Shown here piece by piece: positions 1 to 8,048 of a stretch of 64,000 nt of DNA. Source of the stretch: Flavobacteriaceae bacterium (lineage in GTDB: Bacteria > Bacteroidota > Bacteroidia > Flavobacteriales > Flavobacteriaceae). The DNA is taken from assembly GCA_028284005.1 (NCBI GenBank), contig JANQSO010000002.1, forward strand, positions 1 to 64,000, given 5' to 3'. A model generated the notes under the pieces. That model saw only the letters and a program-made list of their open reading frames with translations. It did not search any database and was not told the DNA's origin. Numbering within the stretch: the first letter of the stretch is position 1; every line of letters begins with the position of its first letter. The position numbers and the translations under genes were made by a program.

Positions 1-1
1 G

Positions 2-862
2 TTTGGAGGTAAGGAATATAATGAGGAGCTTGGACTTAATTGGTACGACATCACAGCAAGAAATTATGACCCTGCTATTGGACGGTGGATGAACATTGAT
101 CCTTTAGCAGAAAAGATGAGAAGGCACTCTCCCTATAATTATGCCTTTGACAATCCAATTTACTTTCAAGATTATGATGGAATGATGCCAACCGGACCTG
201 TTGATCCCCCGAAGAAAAAAATTCAAAATGCTATCACAAATCTAGGTAAATCAATTATGAATGGACTTAAAGCTTTTAGTAGCTGGTTTGGAGGGGACTC
301 AAGTTCATCTTCAAGTAATAGAAAAGTGAACATGAGTGGTGAAGGTATTAACATATATGGAGATAATAATTCTAATGAAGGTTCAACACAAGATATTAGT
401 AAAAACAGTAAAGGCTCATTAGATACTGATGATATTCCAACTGCTCCAGGTGGATATAAAGGAGCTAAAGGCGAAAATATTGTAGAGGCTTTTAAAGGAG
501 GTATGAAGGACACTAAAAAAGTTGCTGAAATAGTTGATGAAGGAACTGATCTATTAGCTGATTATAAATCAAATAATAACTCTTCTTCATCTAATGATTC
601 CAGTAACGGTTCTATGAGCACTTCTAATACATCTGGGGAAGTTTCTACCGTGGAAAATAGTACAACTGTTAAGATTAAAAAAATTATTCGAGTTGCAGAA
701 CCTTCATATACAGGCGGAGGTTCGGTTCGAAATGGCACTAGGATTACTACTCAAACTCAAGATACAATAGTTCATCCAGATGATTCTATTAAAGTAGCTC
801 TAAAGAACCTATCTGATTTTCAACGACAAAAAGATTCAATATTTAAAATATACGGTAACTAA
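2..862 (+). CDS. RHS/YD-repeat protein, C-terminal part (5' truncated by window edge)
   Basis: The reading frame is open from base 2, so the gene begins outside the window; the ATG at 89 is internal. The first ~60 residues read as the end of an RHS core domain: a YNEELGLNWYDITARNYDPA stretch, then GRWMNIDPLAEK and SPYNYAFDNP, closing with DYDG. In RHS proteins this hallmark precedes a variable C-terminal tip that is often a toxin. The ~225-residue tip here has no fold I recognise. It is Ser/Asn/Gly-rich, with poly-Ser and Asn/Ser runs, and ends in a more ordered ~65-residue block. The stop overlaps the next ATG by one base (TAATG), so the two genes are translationally coupled. RHS family assignment is firm; toxin function is inference. 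Confidence 0.85.
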   Translation, partial: FGGKEYNEELGLNWYDITARNYDPAIGRWMNIDPLAEKMRRHSPYNYAFDNPIYFQDYDGMMPTGPVDPPKKKIQNAITNLGKSIMNGLKAFSSWFGGDSSSSSSNRKVNMSGEGINIYGDNNSNEGSTQDISKNSKGSLDTDDIPTAPGGYKGAKGENIVEAFKGGMKDTKKVAEIVDEGTDLLADYKSNNNSSSSNDSSNGSMSTSNTSGEVSTVENSTTVKIKKIIRVAEPSYTGGGSVRNGTRITTQTQDTIVHPDDSIKVALKNLSDFQRQKDSIFKIYGN

Positions 863-1332
863 TGAACTCTAAATTATTAATAGTAATAAATGTATTTATA
901 CTTTTTTCATGTAGTGACAAAAGAAATATAGATAATAATGATTTAATTGAACTAATCATTTCAGATAAAGCAGCAATCAATAATATTGAAGAAGGAATTA
1001 TAAAGTATAATCTCAAATTAGACACACTAACTCCTGATGAAATTAGTAGTAGATATCTGTTTATGCATTATACTACCCTTTACTCAAAAGATATGACTTT
1101 TAATGAAATTAAAAATGGTAAAAAAATAATACTATATGATAGCCTTTTAACTGGACAATTTAATTTTAAATATGCTTTTGAAAAAATAGGCAATGGTGTA
1201 TTTAATGCTGCTATTGAAGATATAATAACCTTAAAAGAACGGCAAAAAGACGGAAAAATAAGAATAATAACAAATGAAACTACTGTTTCAAAAGATGTGT
1301 TAGTAACAACAGTTTTAAAAAATAAAGGATAA
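862..1332 (+). CDS. small lipoprotein, candidate immunity protein for the RHS tip
   Basis: A 156-residue protein starting on the last base of the RHS stop codon. It has a short hydrophobic N-terminus and a lipobox-like FILFSC (Cys17), predicting a lipidated periplasmic or outer-membrane protein. The mature part is charged, Ile/Asn/Lys-rich and matches no family I know. Position directly after a variable RHS C-terminus, with 1-base overlap, is the usual place for a cognate immunity gene. A lipid-anchored immunity protein would fit a toxin acting in the periplasm or envelope. The coding sequence is visibly richer in A+T than the core genes of the window, in keeping with transfer. The existence of the gene is likely; the immunity role rests on position only. 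Confidence 0.6.
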   Translation: MNSKLLIVINVFILFSCSDKRNIDNNDLIELIISDKAAINNIEEGIIKYNLKLDTLTPDEISSRYLFMHYTTLYSKDMTFNEIKNGKKIILYDSLLTGQFNFKYAFEKIGNGVFNAAIEDIITLKERQKDGKIRIITNETTVSKDVLVTTVLKNKG

Positions 1333-1339
1333 TCCTTCA

Positions 1340-1424
1340 CCCCGCTACCGTCAGGCTCCCGTCTGGTGGTTTTTATAGCTATAGCCGATAAGAAACCACT
1401 AGCTTTAAGCTAGCGGCAGCTGGG
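1340..1424. repeat. 85-bp palindromic element, copy 1
   Basis: First of four related elements between the RHS locus and 2.15 kb. Its ends form an imperfect terminal inverted repeat: CCCCGCTACCGTCAG on the left and CTAGCGGCAGCTGGG on the right. Nested inside are GGTGGTTTTTAT against ATAAGAAACCACT and the small palindrome around CTAGCTTTAAGCTAG. The whole element can fold into a long hairpin or cruciform. It lies 7 bp after the stop of the lipoprotein gene, so it may also end that transcript. Confidence 0.8.
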
Positions 1425-1476
1425 GGAAAATGAAAGCTTTGTATTAGATGTATATGATGGAGGTTTTACTGTTTTT

Positions 1477-1561
1477 CCCCGCTACCGCCAGGCTCCTGTC
1501 TGGTGGTTTTTATAGTTATAATCGATAAGAAACCACTAGCTATAAGCTAGCGGCAGCTGGG
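1477..1561. repeat. 85-bp palindromic element, copy 2
   Basis: Same length and same nested inverted repeats as the element at 1340-1424, differing at 6 positions by eye. The inner arm CTAGCT-ATA-AGCTAG is a perfect palindrome here. The start of the small membrane ORF at 1568 lies 6 bp after its right end, and the frame of that ORF stays open back into the element. Confidence 0.8.
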
Positions 1562-1567
1562 ACTGTA

Positions 1568-1831
1568 TTGTTAATTTTGGTTTTGGAGCTTAAAAGAAAG
1601 AAAATAATTCCTACAATAATAGCATTGGCTTGGTTAATTTTGCTCCTAATTCAAGTGTTAAATTTGCCCTATTGGAATATGGCACTAATTATTAAGACTT
1701 TAATCTTTATCCCTTTAATTTCAGTTATTCTTTCCAAGAAAAAGGAATATTCTTATTTTACTATTTCTTGGTCTATATTATGTTTGATAAATCTTGTACT
1801 TGATTTATTCAATTATTTTTTAAGCATATAA
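1568..1831 (+). CDS. small hydrophobic membrane protein, unknown
   Basis: An 87-residue ORF opening with TTG and predicting about three transmembrane segments separated by short Lys-rich turns (KRKK, SKKKEY). No ATG is available and the frame is open upstream to 1529 inside the palindromic element, so either TTG is used or the true 5' end has been lost. I recognise no family. It sits between copies of the palindromic element downstream of an RHS tip, where displaced or orphan immunity genes collect. It could be such an orphan, or a gene fragment joined to a repeat. Confidence 0.4.
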   Translation: MLILVLELKRKKIIPTIIALAWLILLLIQVLNLPYWNMALIIKTLIFIPLISVILSKKKEYSYFTISWSILCLINLVLDLFNYFLSI

Positions 1832-1895
1832 AAGAAAAAGTATAAGAATTAATAAAATATCCATATTATTTATGGAATTACCACAAGAAGTCAAG

Positions 1896-2019
1896 CCCCG
1901 CTACCGCCAGGCTCCTGTCTGGCGGTTTTTATAGCTACAATCGATAAGAAACCACTAGCTATAAGCTAATGCAACAAGGTTGCAAACAAAACCAAATACA
2001 TTATAACTATTTCATTTAC
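1896..2019. repeat. 124-bp tandem repeat unit 1 (palindromic element, variant right end)
   Basis: The left ~73 bp match the 85-bp elements upstream. After AAGCTA the right end is replaced by a different tail carrying the perfect hairpin TGCAAC-AAG-GTTGCA and an A-rich stretch. The inner arm CCGCCAG...CTGGCGG is perfect here, whereas other copies have CTGGTGG. The next unit follows directly. Confidence 0.8.
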
Positions 2020-2143
2020 CCCCGCTACCGCCAGGCTCCTGTCTGGTGGTTTTTATAGCTATAATCGATAAGAAACTACTAGCTATAAGCTAATGCAACA
2101 AGGTTGCAAACAAAACCAAATGCATTATAACTATTTCATTTAC
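2020..2143. repeat. 124-bp tandem repeat unit 2
   Basis: Directly abuts unit 1 at 1896-2019 and differs from it at only about four positions by eye, so the duplication is recent or kept uniform by conversion. It carries the same TGCAAC-AAG-GTTGCA tail hairpin. The remaining sequence to 2204 holds no gene I can support and probably contains the promoter of the small gene at 2205. Confidence 0.8.
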
Positions 2144-2204
2144 ATTTAGTTACAGTTTTGGCACAGAGCTTGTTCTATAAGACCTATAATTAAACCTTAT
2201 TATC

Positions 2205-2450
2205 ATGTTACATTTTTTTAAAAAAGATAGAGAAAAGGAGAAGCAACTGGCCATAGATTCGATATTGAACTGTATTTGTAATAATACCGAGCAGTTTTCC
2301 CATAAAGAACAAACAGAAATTGTAAATAAAGTTGCAATAGAGCTTATTGAAAACAAAAGACAGGCCCGTAAAGAATTGATCGAAGAGGCCAGGGAACTGC
2401 AAAGTTCCATTAAGAACTTACGGTTACTGTATCCGGATAATGTGGCATGA
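2205..2450 (+). CDS. small conserved-looking hypothetical protein
   Basis: An 81-residue, strongly charged protein predicted to be mostly helical. Its second half (ENKRQARKELIEEARELQSS) looks like an amphipathic or coiled-coil helix. No signal peptide or membrane segment is visible, so it should be cytoplasmic. I recognise no family. The frame has a sensible composition and stands alone between the repeat tract and a convincing terminator 60 bp downstream, which supports its being a real gene. Unsure of function. Confidence 0.55.
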   Translation: MLHFFKKDREKEKQLAIDSILNCICNNTEQFSHKEQTEIVNKVAIELIENKRQARKELIEEARELQSSIKNLRLLYPDNVA

Positions 2451-2510
2451 TCTTAAAAAGACAGCTCATTCATTTAACCCAAAGCAAAGAATATAATAAG
2501 ACTTAAAATG

Positions 2511-2540
2511 AAAAAGGCGTTCATATAGAACGCCTTTTTT
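2511..2540. terminator. bidirectional intrinsic terminator
   Basis: AAAAAGGCGTTC and GAACGCCTTTTT form a perfect 12-bp stem around a 5-base ATATA loop, with an A-run on the left and T-run on the right. It serves the small + strand gene ending at 2450 and the minus-strand membrane protein ending at 2557. Confidence 0.9.
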
Positions 2541-2556
2541 ATTATTCTGTGTACTG

Positions 2557-3000
2557 CTAATCAAACCATTGCTGCCACGGGATCCTGCTAAGCATTAAGA
2601 TTAATGCCAGAGTATAAAAGATCGCCAGCATTTTAAATTTTGGCTTTGAGACCAGCTTCTTTTTATGCTTGGAGTATCCAATAGTGATCAATACTACGGT
2701 CAACAGCATGATAATGGGATGCTCGACTGCATAGAGCCTGTATTCTGAATTTTTCATTATCTCACCCATCCCGCTGTTGGAAATATTCTGTAATCCCAAA
2801 GGAGATACAAAAAACAGGATCAAACCTATTAAAAACTGGATGTGGGTTACAATTAATGCAAAAAGCGAAAGCCTAAAGTCCTTGGGACCGTATTCCTTAT
2901 TGTTCAAAAACCCGGCCAGGGCATTGATCGTCGCTATTACGACTACAAATAACACCAGGTAGGCCCACCAGGAGTGTATAAATTGAATAGTTGTGTACAT
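2557..3000 (-). CDS. four-helix integral membrane protein, function unknown
   Basis: A 147-residue protein with four clear hydrophobic segments (about residues 8-30, 45-66, 93-112, 122-142). It has His residues at helix edges (IHSWW, THIQF, VEHPI), a Trp-rich end (PWQQWF) and Lys-rich loops. The His placement is reminiscent of small cytochrome-b-like membrane proteins and homologues in Flavobacteriia are often given such names. I cannot confirm haem binding. It is monocistronic: its own promoter lies just upstream and a terminator follows. Confidence 0.75.
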   Translation of the reverse strand: MYTTIQFIHSWWAYLVLFVVVIATINALAGFLNNKEYGPKDFRLSLFALIVTHIQFLIGLILFFVSPLGLQNISNSGMGEIMKNSEYRLYAVEHPIIMLLTVVLITIGYSKHKKKLVSKPKFKMLAIFYTLALILMLSRIPWQQWFD

Positions 3001-3022
3001 GATCAGATTATTTAAGTTGTTT

Positions 3023-3030
3023 CAAATGTA
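3023..3030 (-). promoter_or_regulatory. Bacteroidota -7 promoter element for the membrane protein ending at 3000
   Basis: On the minus strand the sequence reads TACATTTG, a match to the TAnnTTTG consensus of the Bacteroidota primary sigma factor. It lies 22 bases upstream of the ATG at 3000. No well-spaced -33 TTG is evident. Confidence 0.5.
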
Positions 3031-3045
3031 GGGATATTTCAAATA

Positions 3046-3078
3046 AAAAAGAGGTTGTTAAAGTAACAACCTCTTTTT
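3046..3078 (-). terminator. intrinsic terminator after the TonB-dependent receptor
   Basis: A perfect stem of AAAAAGAGGTTGTTA and TAACAACCTCTTTTT around AAG, giving T-rich tails on both strands. It lies 34 bp after the receptor stop at 3113. Confidence 0.9.
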
Positions 3079-3112
3079 AAAGATGTATTCATAGAATTCT
3101 TAATCCAAATGA

Positions 3113-5683
3113 TTAGAATGCATACTTAATAGACCCATTATAGGTTCTACCGTTATTGTTAAAGAATCCAAACGCATCTGAGTTCTGGATCGTAACATGG
3201 TCTAACACGTTGTATACATTACCTCTAAAAGTAAGGTCGTTACTTCCAAGGTTAAACTTATACGTTAATCCTGCGTCTGTCAAAGAGAACGGACGTAATT
3301 TATCAGGATTTTCCGTTGTATTAAGATCTGTATACTCATAATGATTTGCATAGTAATTAATGTTTGCATCTACAGATAGTCCGGCTATAATTTTTGCAAC
3401 AACTCCCAGGCCTGCAGCGAATTGTGGAGCAGTAGATACTTTAATTCCAGATCTGTCAACACCATCTGCTTCTTCAAGCAACTCATTGGTATCTCCATTA
3501 TAGATAGCAAAGTTTGACTCTCCTTTGTAGTACCAGCTACCTCCGGAAAGATAACCATTTATGGTTACTCCCGTACAAGGTCTGTAGCTAAAGTCAAATT
3601 CGGCACCGGTGTGGTATTGTCTTACACCTCTTTGGAAAATATCGGTTTCTATTTCGTCACCATCTCCAGGTATCCCGTTTGGATCTATCTCCCCACTGGA
3701 TAATAAGGTTCTGTTGTCCCAATCTGTTACATAGGCGTTGAAATTAGCTCTGAAGTTTGCAATCTTAAAGTGGTATCCAGCTTCAAAACCTGTAATTTCT
3801 TCATTGTCAACTTCCGGCTCGATAATAGCATTAGAAACTCTAATGAATTCGAATATATTATCTAAGTATGGTTGTCTTGAGTAATATCCCGCATTGAAAA
3901 AGATCGTATGCGTATCATCAATTGTGTACGAAAGACCACCTTTTAGGTTATATCCTGTTTTTGTTAATTTTTCTGAAGTTCCCGGGTCACTAAATCTACC
4001 TTCTCTTTGGTAGGATTGATTTGAAAAAGCTCCCTGGAAGAAAGCAGAGAAAGAATCTGTAGCATATTCTAATTGCCCGAATACTCCCTGATAATTAATA
4101 TCTTCAGAATAGTCATAGTCAATTCTGTCTCCTTCATCTGCAAAATCGAAAAGTGCAGCCCAAGGAGTTGGGTCAAATGTATTTGTTACAGTAGCTCCGT
4201 CTGGTCTGTCGTTAGCCCATCCTGTTAAGCCATATAAATCTGTTACTTGTCTGAAGTGATCTCCGGTATACATTCTCACATCAACTCCAACATTTGCAGA
4301 AAAAGTATTTGAGAACTCATGTTCTAAGTTAGAAATAAGTCCATACCATTGGTGGTTGTTTACAGATGCTCTTCTTATATATCCTGCTCTTTTATCGTTA
4401 TCTCCAAGTCCAACTTCAGCATTTAAAGCAGCGATACCATCATAGTCTATTTGACCAAAAAGCGGTCCGTCACCATCAGGATCTTCAGTTCTTGGTGCTC
4501 TTGCTCCACGAGGTCCGGTACCTCCACCACGTCCCCAAGAGGCATATAATACGGTAGCTAATTCTGTTTTATCACTCATGGTCCAGTCCCAGTTCAGGTT
4601 CATTACCGGTTTGTGATAGTAATTTTGTCTTTCAGACTCAATTCCGTCTGAAGTATATCCCCAGTGTTGGTTAAATTTAGGGTCTGCTGCTATAACTTCT
4701 TTAGACTGTGACCATTTTTGACCGTGTAACTGAGGTGCACCTGTAATTAAGAAGTTAAATGCATGTGTCTCATTTGGCTTATATCCTACGGCAAAGAAAT
4801 AGTTTTGTCCTTCTCCATAAGTTCCTCTTGCCCACTTTCTATGTGCCTGCCAGTAGTCTACCAATACAGAAAAAGCCCATCCTTTATCATTCTTCCCTGT
4901 ATCGTATGCCAACGTTCCTTTGAAGTAGCTGTCATTACCTCCTACAAAACGTGCATAACCACCTTTATTTCTTTCGGCAGCTTTCATAACGATATTCATA
5001 GTACCCCCTACAGAAGAGATCGCAAGTTTAGAAGATCCTAAACCTCTTTGTACCTGAATTGCGTTAGCAATATCTGCGATTCCGGCCCAGTTTGACCAGT
5101 AAACTCTACCATCTTCCATACCGTTAACCGGTTGACCGTTTAATAATACGGCAATGTTAGTTTGGTCAAAACCTCTTAAATATAACTGAGAATCTCCAAA
5201 ACCTGTTTGTCCGGAAATATAAGCAGATGGTGTGCTTTTTACTGCTTCGGTAATTTCGACATTACCTACTGCTTTTCTCTGAATTTCTTCAGCTTTAATG
5301 GTAGATACTGCAACAGGAGTCTTTCTGTCTTCAGCTAAATCAATAACTCCGGTTCCAACAATAACGATCTCGCCTAAAGAATCAGCGTCAAGACCTACGC
5401 TTATATTCCCCAAATTGGCAGTTCCGTTAACAAGTGTGTAATCAACAACTGTTGTAGAATATCCCACAAAAGAAACAGTTATTGTTCCCTGATCATTTGA
5501 AACATTCAATGAAAAATTTCCATCCATATCAGAAACAGTACCATTACTGGTTCCGGTTTCTACAATGTTTGCACTGGGAAGTGTATCTCCCGTTTCGGCG
5601 TCAATCAAGGTTCCTGTTACGGTTCCTTGTGAAAAAGCAGTAAAACTGCCTAATAAAAAAATGAAAAGTAAAAGTTTTTTCAT
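3113..5683 (-). CDS. TonB-dependent outer-membrane receptor with carboxypeptidase-like N-domain
   Basis: Signal peptide (MKKLLLFIFLLGSFTAFSQ) followed by a carboxypeptidase-regulatory-like domain at about residues 20-105 (TGTLIDAETGDTLPSANI, SFVGYST). Then a plug domain at about 120-235, containing LYLRGFDQTNIAVLLNGQPV and GTMNIVMK, and a 22-strand-type barrel ending in Phe, as outer-membrane barrels do. At 856 residues it is normal for the family. It should import a ligand across the outer membrane using TonB energy. Ligand is unknown: it is not SusC-like in size and has no SusD partner or siderophore genes beside it. Transcribed alone, with its own promoter element and terminator. Confidence 0.92.
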   Translation of the reverse strand: MKKLLLFIFLLGSFTAFSQGTVTGTLIDAETGDTLPSANIVETGTSNGTVSDMDGNFSLNVSNDQGTITVSFVGYSTTVVDYTLVNGTANLGNISVGLDADSLGEIVIVGTGVIDLAEDRKTPVAVSTIKAEEIQRKAVGNVEITEAVKSTPSAYISGQTGFGDSQLYLRGFDQTNIAVLLNGQPVNGMEDGRVYWSNWAGIADIANAIQVQRGLGSSKLAISSVGGTMNIVMKAAERNKGGYARFVGGNDSYFKGTLAYDTGKNDKGWAFSVLVDYWQAHRKWARGTYGEGQNYFFAVGYKPNETHAFNFLITGAPQLHGQKWSQSKEVIAADPKFNQHWGYTSDGIESERQNYYHKPVMNLNWDWTMSDKTELATVLYASWGRGGGTGPRGARAPRTEDPDGDGPLFGQIDYDGIAALNAEVGLGDNDKRAGYIRRASVNNHQWYGLISNLEHEFSNTFSANVGVDVRMYTGDHFRQVTDLYGLTGWANDRPDGATVTNTFDPTPWAALFDFADEGDRIDYDYSEDINYQGVFGQLEYATDSFSAFFQGAFSNQSYQREGRFSDPGTSEKLTKTGYNLKGGLSYTIDDTHTIFFNAGYYSRQPYLDNIFEFIRVSNAIIEPEVDNEEITGFEAGYHFKIANFRANFNAYVTDWDNRTLLSSGEIDPNGIPGDGDEIETDIFQRGVRQYHTGAEFDFSYRPCTGVTINGYLSGGSWYYKGESNFAIYNGDTNELLEEADGVDRSGIKVSTAPQFAAGLGVVAKIIAGLSVDANINYYANHYEYTDLNTTENPDKLRPFSLTDAGLTYKFNLGSNDLTFRGNVYNVLDHVTIQNSDAFGFFNNNGRTYNGSIKYAF

Positions 5684-5713
5684 AAGTGTTAGTTTTAGTT
5701 AAATAATTCTTTG

Positions 5714-5721
5714 CAAAAGTA
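5714..5721 (-). promoter_or_regulatory. Bacteroidota -7 promoter element for the TonB-dependent receptor
   Basis: TACTTTTG on the minus strand, 30 bases upstream of the ATG at 5683, matching TAnnTTTG. The -33 region is not obvious. Confidence 0.5.
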
Positions 5722-5867
5722 TCTCAAAAATTTCTTTTACTACTATAGAAAGGTTAAGAAATTCTTAACAATTTCTATGAATCTAAAATTACTGTGAAAA
5801 ATATAAGATATTAAGGAACAGACCTTTAATTAATAACAATGTTATCAACAAGCAAAAGAATACCAAA

Positions 5868-7091
5868 TTAGTAGGAAATACAGTCCAGTTGGTCCTTTAA
5901 CGGAAGCATAAATGTAAAGAAATCATCATGATACTCTAATGGCAGAGGTTTTGAAAGTGGAAGGTCTTCCTTAAAGGGATCCACTTGCTTTCCATTTTTC
6001 CAAAAACGATAACAAACATGGGGGCCTCCGGTATTTCCTGTCATACCAACCCAACCAATTACATCTCCCTGTTTAACGTATTCTCCAACTTTCGAGTTAC
6101 GCTTTTTCATATGCAGGTACTGCGTTTCGTAAGTGCCATTATGCCTTATCTTCACATAATTTCCATTTCCTCCCCGTCTTTCAGATTTTGTAACAACCCC
6201 ATCTGCTGTTGCAAGAATTGGTGTGCCAATTGGAGCTGCAAAATCGGTTCCTTTATGTGGCCTTAATTTGTAACCGTAATATTTTATCCTTCTGTTTAAA
6301 TTATAACGGGAAGATATTCTGAAGTTGAATTTTATAGGTGATTTTAAAAAGGCTCTTCGTAGGTTATTTGCTTCTTCATCGTAATAATCCCTTATCTGAT
6401 TAACAGAATCTGTCTCGTAATTAAATGCATACAAAGGCTTTCCACGGTGTTCAAAATAAGTGGCCTTTATTTCATGCAAACCTGCAGAGATCGTATCGTT
6501 TATGAATTTTTCGGTATAAACCACCTTAAACCTGTCTCCCGGTTGCAAGTGAAAAAAGTTTACTGTCCAGGCGTAAATATTTGCCAACCGGTCTGTCATA
6601 TAAGGGCTCAGATTTTCCTCCTCCATCGTTTGTGAAAGTGAACTTGTGATTATTCCGGAAGCTTCCCGTTCTTCAAAACGAACAGGTTTTCTATCTGTAT
6701 AACAGTTAATAGTATCTCTAAAATCCACAACTGCATATTCAATTTTATTTTTTTCATAAATAAATACCTGTGTTGTATTAAGAGAGTCCTTGGAATTCAA
6801 CAATACATAAGGTTTTCCCACTACAATTCTCCGGACATCAAAGCTGTCCTTAAATTTATTTGCCACTTCAAATATCTTGCTTTGGGAAACCCCATTGGCA
6901 TCCAGAATTACCCCAAAAGTATCTCCGGGGCGAATGGTATCTCTAACGACATTGTAATCATTTAAAATATAGCCGTATTCTTCAACAATAGGGTTCTCTT
7001 CAACAATTTCTTCTTCAACTAGGTCGTCTTTTGTTGTATCGCAAGCAATAAAAGCAAAAAAGAGGGGGAGTACGTATTTAAGTCCTTTCAA
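5868..7091 (-). CDS. M23-family peptidoglycan endopeptidase lipoprotein
   Basis: A 407-residue protein with an N-terminal lipobox (FIAC, Cys17), so probably an envelope lipoprotein. The C-terminal LytM/M23 domain at about 275-375 carries the zinc and catalytic pattern: HKGTD (His279, Asp283), YLHM (His327) and HVCYRFW (His358). It should cut peptide cross-bridges of peptidoglycan. The N-terminal half holds LysM/OapA-like regions (RPGDTFGVIL, LQPGDRFKVVY). The start is TTG at 7091: it gives the signal peptide directly and no in-frame ATG occurs for >150 codons. It follows kynA by 21 bp on the same strand, in what looks like one transcription unit. Confidence 0.9.
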   Translation of the reverse strand: MKGLKYVLPLFFAFIACDTTKDDLVEEEIVEENPIVEEYGYILNDYNVVRDTIRPGDTFGVILDANGVSQSKIFEVANKFKDSFDVRRIVVGKPYVLLNSKDSLNTTQVFIYEKNKIEYAVVDFRDTINCYTDRKPVRFEEREASGIITSSLSQTMEEENLSPYMTDRLANIYAWTVNFFHLQPGDRFKVVYTEKFINDTISAGLHEIKATYFEHRGKPLYAFNYETDSVNQIRDYYDEEANNLRRAFLKSPIKFNFRISSRYNLNRRIKYYGYKLRPHKGTDFAAPIGTPILATADGVVTKSERRGGNGNYVKIRHNGTYETQYLHMKKRNSKVGEYVKQGDVIGWVGMTGNTGGPHVCYRFWKNGKQVDPFKEDLPLSKPLPLEYHDDFFTFMLPLKDQLDCISY

Positions 7092-7112
7092 TTTTTGGTG
7101 GTTGTTAGTTAG

Positions 7113-8045
7113 CTACACATCTTTTCCCCAATCTTCCAATTCTTGTGCTGTCCATAGTTCGGGAAAAAAGATTCTTCTTTGGTATTTTGGGTGCATATAT
7201 TTTGTCCATTCGCTTCCGCCTGTTGCTTCTACCGCTTCACCACCTGTGTTTAAGTACTTATTGGCAGCATGATAATGTGCCATAACCCAAGTGATGTTTA
7301 CAGTATAATCATAATGACGCATTGCTTTTCGTAATTTCGGGTCTTCTTTTACGTCTTTTGGAAGCTCTTTGAATTTCGCATACAAATTTATTGTATTATA
7401 TTCTTTTGTAAAGGCAATAAATTCATTTTTATACTTTTCTTCAAAAGCGGTCAATAAAAACGATTTCTCACCTGTTTTATAGTTTTTTCCTGCTGCCTGC
7501 CAATACAAGTGTTCCAAGGCATGTTCGTAAGGCGTGTTCCTGTCAATAGTATCTCTAAACCTTGCATCTATAAGGTTTATAAGGTCTGTAGAAGCAAATT
7601 CGATCTTTCTGTATTGCGCGCTCTGAAATCCGCTTGCAGGTGTTAGTGTAGTTCTAAATTTCATGTATTGGGCTACTTCCATACCATCGCCCATAATATT
7701 GAATGAAGATGTTAGCATATCAAAATAGCGACTAATGCGCATCAATTTAGTAGAGAAAAACTCAGCTGTTATATCTTCACAATGTGCAACCTGGGCTATT
7801 TCCCAAAGGATCATTTTAAACAATAATTCATTGACCTGATGGTACATTATGAATACCATTTCATCGGGGAGGGTCGTTCTTTGAGTTTGAAGGTTTAGCA
7901 GAGCATCTGTTTGTATATAGTCCCAATAGGTCATGGGTTCACTATATAACAATCCTTCCAAGTGAGTATCCAGATCTTGATCTATAGCACTGTATTTTTT
8001 CTCTAATTGTTCTAGAAGCCTTTTTATCTCCGGTTTTACGTCCAT
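7113..8045 (-). CDS. kynA: tryptophan 2,3-dioxygenase
   Basis: Haem enzyme opening the indole ring of L-tryptophan to N-formylkynurenine. Family signatures are clear: YWDYIQTDALLNLQ, DEMVFIMYHQVNELLFKM (His69 at the distal position), FRTTLTPASGFQSAQYRKIE (Arg131 in the substrate carboxylate position) and WVMAHYHAANKYL with His257 as the probable haem ligand, then TGGSEW. Length 310 is within the range for bacterial enzymes. It starts 3 bp after the DUF3108 stop and sits in a run with hpd and hmgA, so tryptophan and tyrosine breakdown are grouped. Downstream kynurenine enzymes are not in the window. Confidence 0.93.
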   Translation of the reverse strand: MDVKPEIKRLLEQLEKKYSAIDQDLDTHLEGLLYSEPMTYWDYIQTDALLNLQTQRTTLPDEMVFIMYHQVNELLFKMILWEIAQVAHCEDITAEFFSTKLMRISRYFDMLTSSFNIMGDGMEVAQYMKFRTTLTPASGFQSAQYRKIEFASTDLINLIDARFRDTIDRNTPYEHALEHLYWQAAGKNYKTGEKSFLLTAFEEKYKNEFIAFTKEYNTINLYAKFKELPKDVKEDPKLRKAMRHYDYTVNITWVMAHYHAANKYLNTGGEAVEATGGSEWTKYMHPKYQRRIFFPELWTAQELEDWGKDV

Positions 8046-8048
8046 ATA

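Noticed and set aside
223-513. Open frame on the minus strand inside the RHS tip
   Set aside because: It is antisense to the RHS frame, which has clear family similarity at its start and continues without break.
1340-2143. CRISPR array for the repeated units
   Set aside because: Units are 85-124 bp, strongly palindromic, partly abutting and irregularly spaced, with no short repeat-spacer pattern and no cas genes.
4763-5041. Plus-strand frames inside the TonB-dependent receptor
   Set aside because: Antisense to a gene with unmistakable plug and barrel motifs.
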